DNA of 64,000 nt from JBBRSD01 sp038245725 (GTDB lineage Bacteria > Actinomycetota > Coriobacteriia > Anaerosomatales > JAAXUF01), in contig JBBRSD010000002.1 in assembly GCA_038245725.1 (NCBI GenBank), positions 62,001 through 126,000 of the forward strand, given 5' to 3'. Below, in pieces: positions 6,890-15,374 of the stretch (position 1 is the stretch's first letter; each line of letters opens with the position of its first letter). The translations under genes and the position numbers were made by a program. The notes beneath the pieces are model-generated. The model had not been told where the DNA came from. It did no database searches and was given only the letters and a program-made list of their open reading frames with translations.

Positions 6890-8389
6890 TCATTGTTTCA
6901 CGGGCTTCCATCGCAGGTCGGGGTTGCGGGCGGCGCCTGCCTCATCAAGCCGGCGAACGGGCGTCGTGTACGGTGCACTCTTCACGAGTTCGGGATTGTT
7001 CGCGGCTTCCTCGGCGATGGTCAGCATGACCTCTGCGAACGCATCGAGGGCTGAAAGCGGCTCGGTCTCAGTAGGCTCGATCATCATGGCTTCCTCGACG
7101 AGGAGCGGGAAATACACCGTCGGAGGATGGAAGCCGTAGTCAAGCAGACGCTTGGCCATGTCGAGCGTGCGGACGCCGTTCGCGCGCTTCTGACCGCCAC
7201 CGCTCATCACGAACTCGTGCATGCAGGTCCGTCCATACGGTACCACGAACGTGCTCTCGAGCCTTCGCTTGAGGTAGTTCGCCGAGAGAACCGCTTGCTC
7301 CGCGACCTCGGTGAGGCCCTCGCCGCCGAGTGCCCGAATGTAGGCGTAAGCGCGCACGAGGACGCCGAAGTTCCCATAGAAGCTGCGGACTCTGCCGATG
7401 GTGTGCTCGGGCCAGCCGAGGCCGAAGGAACCGTCTTCGAATTCGACCGGGAGCGGGCCGGGCAGGAATCCGGCGAGTTCTTCTGTCACACAGACTGGCC
7501 CTGCACCCGGACCGCCGCCGCCGTGAGGCGTCGAGAAGGTCTTGTGCAGGTTGATGTGCATCGCGTCAAAGCCCATGTCGCCCGGGCGCGCCTTGCCGAG
7601 AATAGCGTTCATGTTCGCGCCGTCGCAGTATGCGTAGGCGCCGACCGCGTGCACTGCCTCGGTTATCTCGGCGATGTTCTCGTCGAATAGACCGACAGTG
7701 TTGGGGTTGGTGAGCATGAACGCGGCGACGTCGGTATCGAGCGCGGCCTTCAGCGCCTCGACGTCGACCTGACCCTTCTCGTCAGAGAGGATCGTCACGG
7801 TCTCGTAGCCGCACATGGCCACGCTCGCGGGATTCGTACCGTGGGCGGTGTCGGGGATGATGACCTTCTTGCGCGCATCCCCGCGGGCGGTCAGGGCCGC
7901 GCGAATCACCATGAGCGCCGTCAACTCGCCATGAGCGCCGGCCGCCGGCTGAAGGGTGACGCCTGGCAGCCCGCTTATCTCGGCGAGTGCGTCGGCTAGA
8001 CCCGACATGAGCTCGAGTGCGCCCTGGACCGTCTCTTCGGGCTGGTACGGGTGGATTCCCGCGAAGCCCGGAAAGCGGCATGCGACTTCGTTGATGCGGG
8101 GGTTGTACTTCATCGTGCAGCTGCCGAGCGGGTACATCCCTGAATCGACGCCGAAGTTCATCGAGGCGAGATGCGAATAGTGACGCATGATCTCGCCTTC
8201 GGTGACGTTCGGGAGCGCGGGAGACGCGACGCGAGCGCGGCCACCCAGCATGCTGTCGACGGAGAGCATCGGGACATCTATCGCAGGGGGCTCGACGCAG
8301 CGCGACTCCGGCGAGCCCACCTCGAAGATGAGCGAGCGCGGGCCGCGCAGCGGAGCGGCGCCTGGCGTGTTCGCGAGCTTCTCGGTCAC
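6890..8389 (-). CDS. gcvPB: Glycine dehydrogenase (decarboxylating) subunit 2
   Basis: 499 residues, usual length for the C-terminal half of P protein in two-subunit systems. The PLP-lysine region HINLHKTFSTPHGGGGPGAG is intact. The start chosen is the GTG at 8389-8387, whose last two bases with the next A form the gcvPA stop (GTGA overlap). The longer open frame upstream runs through gcvPA and is spurious. Together with GcvPA it decarboxylates glycine and loads the aminomethyl group on lipoyl-GcvH. Confidence 0.96.
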   Translation of the reverse strand: MTEKLANTPGAAPLRGPRSLIFEVGSPESRCVEPPAIDVPMLSVDSMLGGRARVASPALPNVTEGEIMRHYSHLASMNFGVDSGMYPLGSCTMKYNPRINEVACRFPGFAGIHPYQPEETVQGALELMSGLADALAEISGLPGVTLQPAAGAHGELTALMVIRAALTARGDARKKVIIPDTAHGTNPASVAMCGYETVTILSDEKGQVDVEALKAALDTDVAAFMLTNPNTVGLFDENIAEITEAVHAVGAYAYCDGANMNAILGKARPGDMGFDAMHINLHKTFSTPHGGGGPGAGPVCVTEELAGFLPGPLPVEFEDGSFGLGWPEHTIGRVRSFYGNFGVLVRAYAYIRALGGEGLTEVAEQAVLSANYLKRRLESTFVVPYGRTCMHEFVMSGGGQKRANGVRTLDMAKRLLDYGFHPPTVYFPLLVEEAMMIEPTETEPLSALDAFAEVMLTIAEEAANNPELVKSAPYTTPVRRLDEAGAARNPDLRWKPVKQ

Positions 8390-9750
8390 AGGGACGACAC
8401 CTCCTTGACGAACGCGTCCAGCTCTTCTTTCGTGCGCTTTTCGGTCACCGCGAAGATCACCAGATTTTCGGAGTCCGCGACGCCGGTAGGCCACTCCGCC
8501 TCGACGTCGGCGACGCTGACGCCGGCAAGGAAGCCGGCATCGAGCAGCTCGCTGTGCATCTGGGCGACGTCGCCGTCGTAGGCGAGGGTGAACTCGTAGC
8601 CGAAGTGCGCGTCCCACGGAGCCATGAACTTGCCGGTCGCAAGCAGCGCCTCGCGCAGGTAGTGCGCCTTGGCCAGACATGTCCGGGCGATGCCCGCTAG
8701 CCCGTGCTGCCCGACCGCCGAAAGGTACACGCTCGCGGTGAGCGCGTTGAGCGCATGGTTGCTGCAGATGTTGCTCGTCGCCTTCTCGCGACGGATATGC
8801 TGCTCGCGCGTCGAGAGCGTCAGCACGAACGCCATCGCGCCGTCGACATCGATAGTGCGACCCACGATCCGTCCCGGCATCTGCCGCACGTACTTCTCGG
8901 CGCAGGCGAAGAAGCCCAGGCCCGGTCCGCCATAGCTCGCCGCGTTGCCGAGTGGCTGGCCCTCGCCCACCACGATGTCTGCCCCGTAGGCACTGGGCGG
9001 CTCCATGATGCCGAGCATGATGGGATTGGCAGCTACGACGAACAGCGCTCCCGCTTGGTGGGCGAGCCGGCCGAGTTCGGCGAGGTCCTCGAGGTTGCCG
9101 AAGAAGTTCGGCGTCTGCACGAGCACAGCGCCGACGTCACCCGCGTCCAGCCGGGCGGCGATGTCGGCGAAGTCTGCGAGGCCTCCGGTCACCGCCGGGG
9201 GTTCCGCGAGCTCGAGGACGCCGGCGTCCGCGTAGGTGGACAGCGTGTTCTGCCACTCGGGGTGCACCGTCGAGGCGCACAGTACGGTGTGCCGCTTGGT
9301 CACGCGCGCAGCCATGAGCGCCGCCTCGACGAGCGCCGTCGCACCGTCGTACATGCTCGCGTTGGAGACGTCCATGCCGGTGAGTGCACAGATCATGGAC
9401 TGGTACTCGTAGATGGCCTGCAGCGTGCCCTGGCTCACTTCAGGCTGGTACGGGGTATAGGCGGTGAAGAACTCAGGCTTGCTGACCACGTGATCGACCA
9501 CGCTCGGGATGTAGTGGTCGTAGCAGCCCGCACCGAGGAAGCTCACGAGTTCGCTGCTTCCCTCGTTCTCGGCGGCGAGCGATCGCAAGAGCGAATCGAG
9601 CTCGATCTCCGAGAGGCCTTCTGGCAGGTCGAGCGCTCCGTCGAATCGAACCGACTCGGGAATCACCGAGAAGAGCTCGTCGATCGAGGAGACGCCAACA
9701 ACGCGAAGCATCGCTTCGCGTTGTTCACACGTAACAGGTATGTAGCGCAT
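8386..9750 (-). CDS. gcvPA: Glycine dehydrogenase (decarboxylating) subunit 1
   Basis: 454 residues. Family landmarks include the start MRYIPVTCEQREAML, FLGAGCYDHYIPSVV, the glycine-rich GGPGLGFFA, and IRREKATSNICSNHAL. It pairs with GcvPB, overlapping it by 4 bp, and begins 5 bp after gcvH. Separate A and B subunits are typical of Gram-positive, thermophilic and many anaerobic lineages, in contrast to the single long GcvP of proteobacteria. Confidence 0.97.
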   Translation of the reverse strand: MRYIPVTCEQREAMLRVVGVSSIDELFSVIPESVRFDGALDLPEGLSEIELDSLLRSLAAENEGSSELVSFLGAGCYDHYIPSVVDHVVSKPEFFTAYTPYQPEVSQGTLQAIYEYQSMICALTGMDVSNASMYDGATALVEAALMAARVTKRHTVLCASTVHPEWQNTLSTYADAGVLELAEPPAVTGGLADFADIAARLDAGDVGAVLVQTPNFFGNLEDLAELGRLAHQAGALFVVAANPIMLGIMEPPSAYGADIVVGEGQPLGNAASYGGPGLGFFACAEKYVRQMPGRIVGRTIDVDGAMAFVLTLSTREQHIRREKATSNICSNHALNALTASVYLSAVGQHGLAGIARTCLAKAHYLREALLATGKFMAPWDAHFGYEFTLAYDGDVAQMHSELLDAGFLAGVSVADVEAEWPTGVADSENLVIFAVTEKRTKEELDAFVKEVSSL

Positions 9751-9755
9751 GAAGG

Positions 9756-10139
9756 CTAACCCTCGGTGATGAAGGCGTCGTAGTCCTCAGCCGAGAGCAG
9801 CCCGTCAAGCTCGCTGGCATCGTTGACGCGGATCTTGATCATCCAGCCGGCGCCATGCGGGTCGGAGTTCACAATCTCGGGAGCGTCGTCGAGCGCGGAG
9901 TTGACCTCGACGATCTCGCCGCTAACGGGCGCGAAGAGCTCGGACACCGACTTGACCGACTCGATCTCGCCGAAGCTATCGCCGGAGGCAAGCGAGTCGC
10001 CCTCGCTGGGCAGATCCACGTACACGACCTCGCCAAGCTGGTCCTGCGCGAAGTCGGAGATTCCGATGGTCGCGACGTCACCGTCGACCATCACCCACTC
10101 GTGCTCCTTGGAATACACACGATCGCTTGGGTGTGCCAT
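9756..10139 (-). CDS. gcvH: Glycine cleavage system H protein
   Basis: 127 residues. This is the lipoyl carrier that shuttles aminomethyl and electrons between P, T and L proteins. The lipoylation loop GEIESVKSVSELFAPVSGE carries the acceptor lysine. The start MAHPSDRVYSKEHEWV fits the family, and a GAGAGGAGCG stretch precedes the ATG. Genes run gcvT-gcvH-gcvPA-gcvPB-lipM-like, a complete set apart from the dihydrolipoyl dehydrogenase, which is not in the window. Confidence 0.97.
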   Translation of the reverse strand: MAHPSDRVYSKEHEWVMVDGDVATIGISDFAQDQLGEVVYVDLPSEGDSLASGDSFGEIESVKSVSELFAPVSGEIVEVNSALDDAPEIVNSDPHGAGWMIKIRVNDASELDGLLSAEDYDAFITEG

Positions 10140-10177
10140 GTTGCGCTCCTCTCAGATGCGGATGCCGCGGCGAACCG

Positions 10178-11275
10178 TTACGCCGACAGCGAGGTGGTCG
10201 AAACGAACGGCGGCTTCACTACGACTGCCGCGACGGTCTTCTTGCGGATCTCGACCTCGAATCGCGTGCCAGGCGCCGACAGAGCGGCTGGAACGTACGC
10301 GGTCGCGATGCCCGTCTCGAGCGTCGGAGAGAAGGTGCCGCTCGCTACCTTACCGACCACTTCGCCCTCGTGCAACACACTCATGCCCGGCCGTGGGATG
10401 GCGCCGGCGACCGTCAGCCCGACCAGCTTGCTCTCGGGGCCCGCTTCCCGCACCTTCGCGACAGCCTCGGACCCGATGAATCCGGTCTTGTGTTTCGGAA
10501 CGACCCAGCCCAGCCCCGCGGAGATCGGGTCGATGCTGCGGTCCATGTCGTTGCCGTAGAGGGGGTAACCCATCTCGAGCCGCAACGTGTCGCGAGCGCC
10601 GAGACCAGCAGGATTCACCTCGGGGAACGACAGGATGGCGCGCCAAAGTCTCGGCGCGTCACTTGCGCCGCATAAGATCTCAACACCGTCCTCACCCGTG
10701 TAGCCGGTGCGCGCCACGAGCGTAGGCACTGTGTCGAGCGACGCCTCCGCGATCGTGAAGCGTGCGGGAGTCTCCCATCCCGCCCCGGCGAGCTCGGCGG
10801 CGACGTTAAGCGCCTTCGGTCCCTGGAGTGCGATGAGTGCGGTCCTCTCGGATTCGTCCACGATCTCGAGGTCGGCAGGCGCATGGGACGTGATCCAGGC
10901 GAAGTCGGTCTCGGCGTTCCCGGCGTTGGCGATGATGAGGTACTCGAGGTCACCGGTGTGATACACGATGAGGTCATCGATGATGTGGCCCTCGTCATCG
11001 AGCATGAGCGTGTACTGTGCCTGCCCGAGTTCGCCGATCCTGTGCAGGTCGTTGGTGAGCAGGCCCTGAAGGAAGTCGAACGCGCCGAAGCCGAATACGC
11101 GGAACTCGGCCATGTGACTGACGTCGAAAACGCCCGCAGAAGAGCGGACCGACTTGTGCTCCTCGATGATGCCGCTGTACTGCACCGGCATCTCCCAACC
11201 TGCGAATGGCACCATGCGGGCGCCGAGTGCGAGATGCTCTTCATACAGTGGGGTGCGCTTCAGCGCGTCGGACAT
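10178..11275 (-). CDS. gcvT: Glycine cleavage system T protein (aminomethyltransferase)
   Basis: 365 residues. It transfers the methylene group to tetrahydrofolate and releases ammonia. The motifs LKRTPLYEEHLALGARMVPFAGWEMP, FDVSHMAEF (the folate-side aspartate region) and ARTGYTGEDGVEI are present in order. I chose the ATG at 11275, because a GGAGG lies seven bases upstream. An in-frame GTG four codons earlier would swallow that ribosome site. It is the first gene of the operon, and no glycine riboswitch could be recognised in the 120 bp upstream. Confidence 0.96.
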   Translation of the reverse strand: MSDALKRTPLYEEHLALGARMVPFAGWEMPVQYSGIIEEHKSVRSSAGVFDVSHMAEFRVFGFGAFDFLQGLLTNDLHRIGELGQAQYTLMLDDEGHIIDDLIVYHTGDLEYLIIANAGNAETDFAWITSHAPADLEIVDESERTALIALQGPKALNVAAELAGAGWETPARFTIAEASLDTVPTLVARTGYTGEDGVEILCGASDAPRLWRAILSFPEVNPAGLGARDTLRLEMGYPLYGNDMDRSIDPISAGLGWVVPKHKTGFIGSEAVAKVREAGPESKLVGLTVAGAIPRPGMSVLHEGEVVGKVASGTFSPTLETGIATAYVPAALSAPGTRFEVEIRKKTVAAVVVKPPFVSTTSLSA

Positions 11276-11396
11276 GCCAGCCTCCACCCTTCCATGCTGT
11301 TTGTGCGGGAAACGGTCGCGGCATCCACTCTATCTCACGCCGCACCCTTCGAAACGAATCGTTGACGTGCACCTTGAGGCCGAATCGATGCATTCT

Positions 11397-12638
11397 TTAT
11401 CCGATAACGAGCACGCCGAACAGAGTACGCCACCCGCGCACCAACCCCGTCCAGACCCACTCGAACACATTGGGCGAGCCCACGCCGTGCACGGCTGCGA
11501 GCGGCACCCCCGCAATGAGCCGGCCACCTTGGGTGAACGTCACGACGCCCACCTGGTCGCCGGTCTTCACTGGAGCCTTGACCGGCGCGATGGTGACGAT
11601 TCGGCGGATCGGTCCGTTCAGATCGAGCACGGCCGCACTGATGTCTTGCGAGATGGCGGCCGGGACCGAGCGATCGAGGTAATCGCTGATCGGCGTCTCG
11701 GCCACAACCGTTCTTGAGGTCGCCAGAGTCTGCAGGCGATAGTGCGCGAACCCCCAGTCAAGCAGCTGCCTGGCGTCTCGGAAGCGACGGGTGTCTGAGG
11801 TGGTCCCAAGCACCACGGCGTACAGCGTCACGCCGCCCCGACTGGCCGCCGAGACGACCGAGTAGCCCGCCCCGTTGGTGTTGCCCGTCTTGACCCCGAT
11901 CGCTCCGGCGTAGTTTCCCAGCAGCAGATCGGTGCTGTCCAAGACGTGCTTGTTGCCACCAATCCCGATGGTTGCCCTCTTCTTGCGCACGATCGACCGG
12001 AAGTCGGGGTTGTTCATCGCGTAGCGCGCGAGAACCGCCAGGTCATCAGCGGAGGAGTAATGCCCCGTCTGATCGAGCCCGTGAGGATTGGCGAAGTGCG
12101 TGTTGGCCAGCCCGAGATCGCTCGCCTTCTGATTCATCATCTCCACGAAGTGAACTTGGGTGCCCGCTACATGAATCGCAACCGACACCGCGGCATCGTT
12201 CCCGGACTTGACGAGCATCGCGGTGAGGACGTCTTGCATGCTCAGCACCTCACCCGGTACAAGATACGCCGTCGACTGCCCGACCGCGCTGGCTTCACGG
12301 GGGATCGTGACCGTGTCGCCGAGGCTCGAGTTCTCGAGCGCCACCACGGCGGTCATGATCTTCGTGATGCTCGCCATCGGTCGTCGCGCGTCTGGCTTGC
12401 GAGCCCACAAGACGCGGCCCTCGCTGTCGGAGAGAACACCGGCCTTCATCGTCACAGATGGCAAGGCCACGAGCGGGATCGCGCGGCCGACGGCGGTCTT
12501 GCCGTCAACCAAGTCACTCGTGCGCCCCGCGGCGAGGGCGCCGACGGGTGCAACCGCCACCGCGGCGATCACAAACGCCAGCGCGATCGCTGTGATTGCT
12601 CCAGTCAACGTCGAAGTTTGCCGAGATAGAAGACGCAT
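11397..12638 (-). CDS. D-alanyl-D-alanine carboxypeptidase, S11 family (DacA/DacF type)
   Basis: 413 residues. A signal peptide (about residues 1-37) is followed by the penicillin-binding serine peptidase domain with all three motifs: SITK, SGN and KTG (GVKTGNTNG). It trims the terminal D-Ala of peptidoglycan stem peptides outside the membrane. The C-terminal part carries the extra beta domain and ends in a short hydrophobic anchor (WRTLFGVLVIG), as in low-molecular-weight PBPs. It is transcribed towards gcvT and divergently from the GGDEF-like gene. Confidence 0.93.
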   Translation of the reverse strand: MRLLSRQTSTLTGAITAIALAFVIAAVAVAPVGALAAGRTSDLVDGKTAVGRAIPLVALPSVTMKAGVLSDSEGRVLWARKPDARRPMASITKIMTAVVALENSSLGDTVTIPREASAVGQSTAYLVPGEVLSMQDVLTAMLVKSGNDAAVSVAIHVAGTQVHFVEMMNQKASDLGLANTHFANPHGLDQTGHYSSADDLAVLARYAMNNPDFRSIVRKKRATIGIGGNKHVLDSTDLLLGNYAGAIGVKTGNTNGAGYSVVSAASRGGVTLYAVVLGTTSDTRRFRDARQLLDWGFAHYRLQTLATSRTVVAETPISDYLDRSVPAAISQDISAAVLDLNGPIRRIVTIAPVKAPVKTGDQVGVVTFTQGGRLIAGVPLAAVHGVGSPNVFEWVWTGLVRGWRTLFGVLVIG

Positions 12639-12781
12639 GGGTATCCGCTTCTGCTGAGTTGATAGTATGGTCGAGCCGAGAGCGGTGTGGCGCGCCGAGT
12701 GTCAGCCGCGGTGGAAGTCTACTACGTTGCACTCCGCGAATGCGCCGCAGGCGCTCGCAGCTGAGCATGGGGAGAACATCG

Positions 12782-13609
12782 ATGGAATACTCGCGTTTCG
12801 AGCGTCTGGTGGTTGGCGCGACAGCACTTCTGGTTCTGGGAACGATCGCCGCAACGGCGATGAGCGGCGCCACCACCGTGGTCGAAGTCGTCGGCCAATT
12901 GGCGATCGTCGGCGTCCTGGCGGTCGCGGCCCACTGGGGCCGCAAAGCAGGAACCCTCGCCGCCCTGACGGCATGTCTGCTCTACGTGCTCATGCGGCTC
13001 CCCTTGCTTTCGGCTGGAGCCACCGGTGCGGCATCGCTGCTCATTCTCTCACGCGTCTTGGGCTATTGCCTTATCGGCATAGTCGGCGGCGAGATGTTCG
13101 GACGGGTGAAGTACCTGTTCGCCGCGTCTCACAATAGCGGTGTGATCGACGACTGGAGCCGCGTCTACAACCAGCGTTTCGCTGCCCAGGCCCTCGAACA
13201 GGCGATTGCGCGCCATTCGCGCTATGGGGAGCCGTTCTCCATCGTGATCGTCGCTCTGGCACCCAGCGCCACCGGGGACCACCGAGCCGAGCAGCTCCGG
13301 ACGAGGGTTCGCAGCGTCGCAAACTTCCTGCGCGACGACGTCCGCATGGTCGACGACGTCGCACGGCTCGACGACGGCCGCTTCGTGGTCCTGCTTCCGC
13401 ACACAGCTGGCGCATTCGCGCCGATCGTCGCCAGCCGCTTGGCCGATGGCGTCCGCCAAGCCCTCGGACTCAAAGAGGGTGGCGTCACGACGACGTGTCT
13501 CGGCGCAGACGAGAACGTCGCGGCGCTCGCCGAATTCGCCAAGAACATCGGCGCTGGCGAGAGTGGCGACGCAGAAGACGACGACCGTCAGCCCGCGTCA
13601 GGCGAGTAA
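12782..13609 (+). CDS. Membrane protein with degenerate GGDEF domain
   Basis: 275 residues. Four hydrophobic segments (about 6-27, 34-52, 57-77, 83-107) precede a cytoplasmic domain. Its start VYNQRFAAQALEQAIARHSRYGEPFSIVIV has the fold of a GGDEF domain, but the signature is replaced by ARLDDGRFVVLLP. It therefore probably lacks cyclase activity. It may bind nucleotide or partners. The ATG at 12782 is preceded by GGGGAGAACATCG, while the longer open frame would begin inside the divergent dacA gene. Its end overlaps the convergent ACT gene by 22 bp. Confidence 0.8.
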   Translation: MEYSRFERLVVGATALLVLGTIAATAMSGATTVVEVVGQLAIVGVLAVAAHWGRKAGTLAALTACLLYVLMRLPLLSAGATGAASLLILSRVLGYCLIGIVGGEMFGRVKYLFAASHNSGVIDDWSRVYNQRFAAQALEQAIARHSRYGEPFSIVIVALAPSATGDHRAEQLRTRVRSVANFLRDDVRMVDDVARLDDGRFVVLLPHTAGAFAPIVASRLADGVRQALGLKEGGVTTTCLGADENVAALAEFAKNIGAGESGDAEDDDRQPASGE

Positions 13610-14022
13610 AGATCCTCGGGAACGAGCACGCGGTAGCCTGAGTCTTGAAGGACCTGCTCGGCGGTATCGTTGTCGATCTTGAAGACGTCGATGGCGCACT
13701 CACCTCGCGGCTCGACGAAGCAGTACGCATACTCGATGTTGATGCCCGCGTTGCCGAGCGACTCGAGAACGTCTGCCAGTCCGCCAGGACGATTTGGCAC
13801 CTCAACGGCGGTGACCGGAGTCAGCGTCGCGCTGAACCCGATCGCGCTGAGAACCTCCTTCGCACGATGCGGCTCGTCGGCGATGATGCGGGCGACGCCG
13901 AACTCCTCGGTATCGGCAACCATAAGCGCGTGCATGTTGATACTCGCGTCGCCCAGCGCCCGTGTGAGTTCGCCGAGATGCCCGGCGCTGTTCTCAAGGA
14001 ACACCGATAGCTGCTGAATCAT
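13588..14022 (-). CDS. Tandem ACT-domain protein
   Basis: 144 residues made of two ACT modules: MIQQLSVFLENSAGHLGELTRAL and VEVPNRPGGLADVLESLGNAGI. ACT domains bind amino acids and regulate metabolic enzymes. Stand-alone tandem ACT proteins are repeatedly found next to phenylacetate-CoA ligase in anaerobes. Here the gene follows paaK with a gap of 3 bp. Sensing of an aromatic amino acid is a reasonable inference, not shown by the sequence. Confidence 0.9.
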   Translation of the reverse strand: MIQQLSVFLENSAGHLGELTRALGDASINMHALMVADTEEFGVARIIADEPHRAKEVLSAIGFSATLTPVTAVEVPNRPGGLADVLESLGNAGINIEYAYCFVEPRGECAIDVFKIDNDTAEQVLQDSGYRVLVPEDLYSPDAG

Positions 14023-14025
14023 GGT

Positions 14026-15333
14026 TCAGGCACCTCCCTGCTGATCGCGAAGGTCGACGACTCGTTTCGCCTTGCCTTCGCTGCGGGCGATCGATTTCGG
14101 TTCGACGAGTCTGACCGCGACCGAGACGGCGAGAGCGGACTCGATCTCGCCCTTGACCCGGCGCTGCAAGCGCTCGAGTTCACGCACTTCGTCGAAGGCG
14201 AAGTCGGCTGCGACCTCGACTTGAACCTCCACGTTATCGAGCGCGCCCTTCTTCGTGAGCACGACCTGAAAGTGCGGGGCCACGCCCGGCACGCCGGCAA
14301 GAACCTGCTCGATCTGGCTCGGGAAGACGTTCACGCCGCGGATGATGAGCATGTCGTCCGTGCGGCCCGTGATGCGTTCCATGCGCCGAAACGTTCGTCC
14401 GCACACGCACGGCTCGGGGATGATCCGCGAGATATCACGCGTCCGGTAGCGGATCACAGGGATGCCTTCTTTGGTGAGCGTCGTGAACACGACCTCACCG
14501 TACGTTCCGTCGGGCACCGCCTCGAGCGTCTCGGAATCGATGATCTCGATGAGGAAGTGGTCCTCGAAGACATGCAGCCCGTGCTGGTGCACACATTCGG
14601 CGGCCACACCCGGTCCCATGACTTCCGAGAGGCCGTAGATGTCTATCGCGGTGATACCGAGAAGCTCCTCGATCTGCCGGCGCATGTTCTCGCTCCAGGG
14701 CTCCGCACCGAACACCCCGACGCGAAGTGGCAACTCCTTCGGATCGACCCCCATCTCTTTGGCGGTCTCGCCGATGAGGATCGCGTAGCTCGGAGTGCAC
14801 GCGAGAACGGTGACTCCGAAGTCCCTGAGGATCTGCACCTGGCGCTTCGTGTTCCCACCCGAGACCGGAACGGTGAGCGCGCCGAGACGCTCGGAGCCGT
14901 AGTGAGCCCCCAAGCCCCCCGTGAACAGCCCGTAGCCATACGTCACTTGAACGATGTCGTCAGCCGTGGCCCCCGCCGAGACGTACGTGCGAGCCATGAG
15001 GTCGGCCCACCGATCGATGTCACCTTTGGTGTAGCCGACCACGGTGATCTGACCGGTGGTCCCCGAGGACGAGTGCACGCGGACGATATCGCGCAGCGGC
15101 GCGGCGAACATCCCGAACGGGTAGGCGCTCCGCATGTCGTCCTTCACGGTGAACGGAACGTTGCGCAGGTCGGCAAGGGACGTGAGGCTCATGGGGTTGA
15201 ACCCGGCGCTGTCGAACTTCTTTCGGTACAACGGCACGCGTTCGTAGACGGTTGCCAGGAGCTCTTTGAGTCGCGTAAGTTGAAGCGCCTCAAGCTCGTG
15301 GCGCGGCATGGATTCCAGTTCCGGCTGGTACAC
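14026..15333 (-). CDS. paaK: Phenylacetate--CoA ligase
   Basis: 435 residues, standard PaaK length. The AMP-binding motif SSGTTGQITVVGYT, the sugar-pocket motif YGLSEVMGPG, and the C-terminal hinge GRTDDMLIIRGVNVFP are intact. It activates aryl acids such as phenylacetate to CoA thioesters with ATP to AMP. The ACT protein next to it and the ADP-forming acyl-CoA synthetase elsewhere in the window suggest use in aromatic amino acid breakdown. No indolepyruvate oxidoreductase genes accompany it here. Confidence 0.93.
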   Translation of the reverse strand: MYQPELESMPRHELEALQLTRLKELLATVYERVPLYRKKFDSAGFNPMSLTSLADLRNVPFTVKDDMRSAYPFGMFAAPLRDIVRVHSSSGTTGQITVVGYTKGDIDRWADLMARTYVSAGATADDIVQVTYGYGLFTGGLGAHYGSERLGALTVPVSGGNTKRQVQILRDFGVTVLACTPSYAILIGETAKEMGVDPKELPLRVGVFGAEPWSENMRRQIEELLGITAIDIYGLSEVMGPGVAAECVHQHGLHVFEDHFLIEIIDSETLEAVPDGTYGEVVFTTLTKEGIPVIRYRTRDISRIIPEPCVCGRTFRRMERITGRTDDMLIIRGVNVFPSQIEQVLAGVPGVAPHFQVVLTKKGALDNVEVQVEVAADFAFDEVRELERLQRRVKGEIESALAVSVAVRLVEPKSIARSEGKAKRVVDLRDQQGGA

Positions 15334-15374
15334 GCTGCCCCTCCCCTGCCTCGCGCGATTCGCGCCAAGGCGAC

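Noticed and set aside
8704..9759. 351-residue open frame antisense to gcvPA
   Set aside because: No family features, and the opposite strand encodes a complete glycine dehydrogenase subunit.
11276..11396. Glycine riboswitch ahead of the gcv operon
   Set aside because: The 120-bp leader lacks the paired glycine aptamer core and is too short for a tandem riboswitch.
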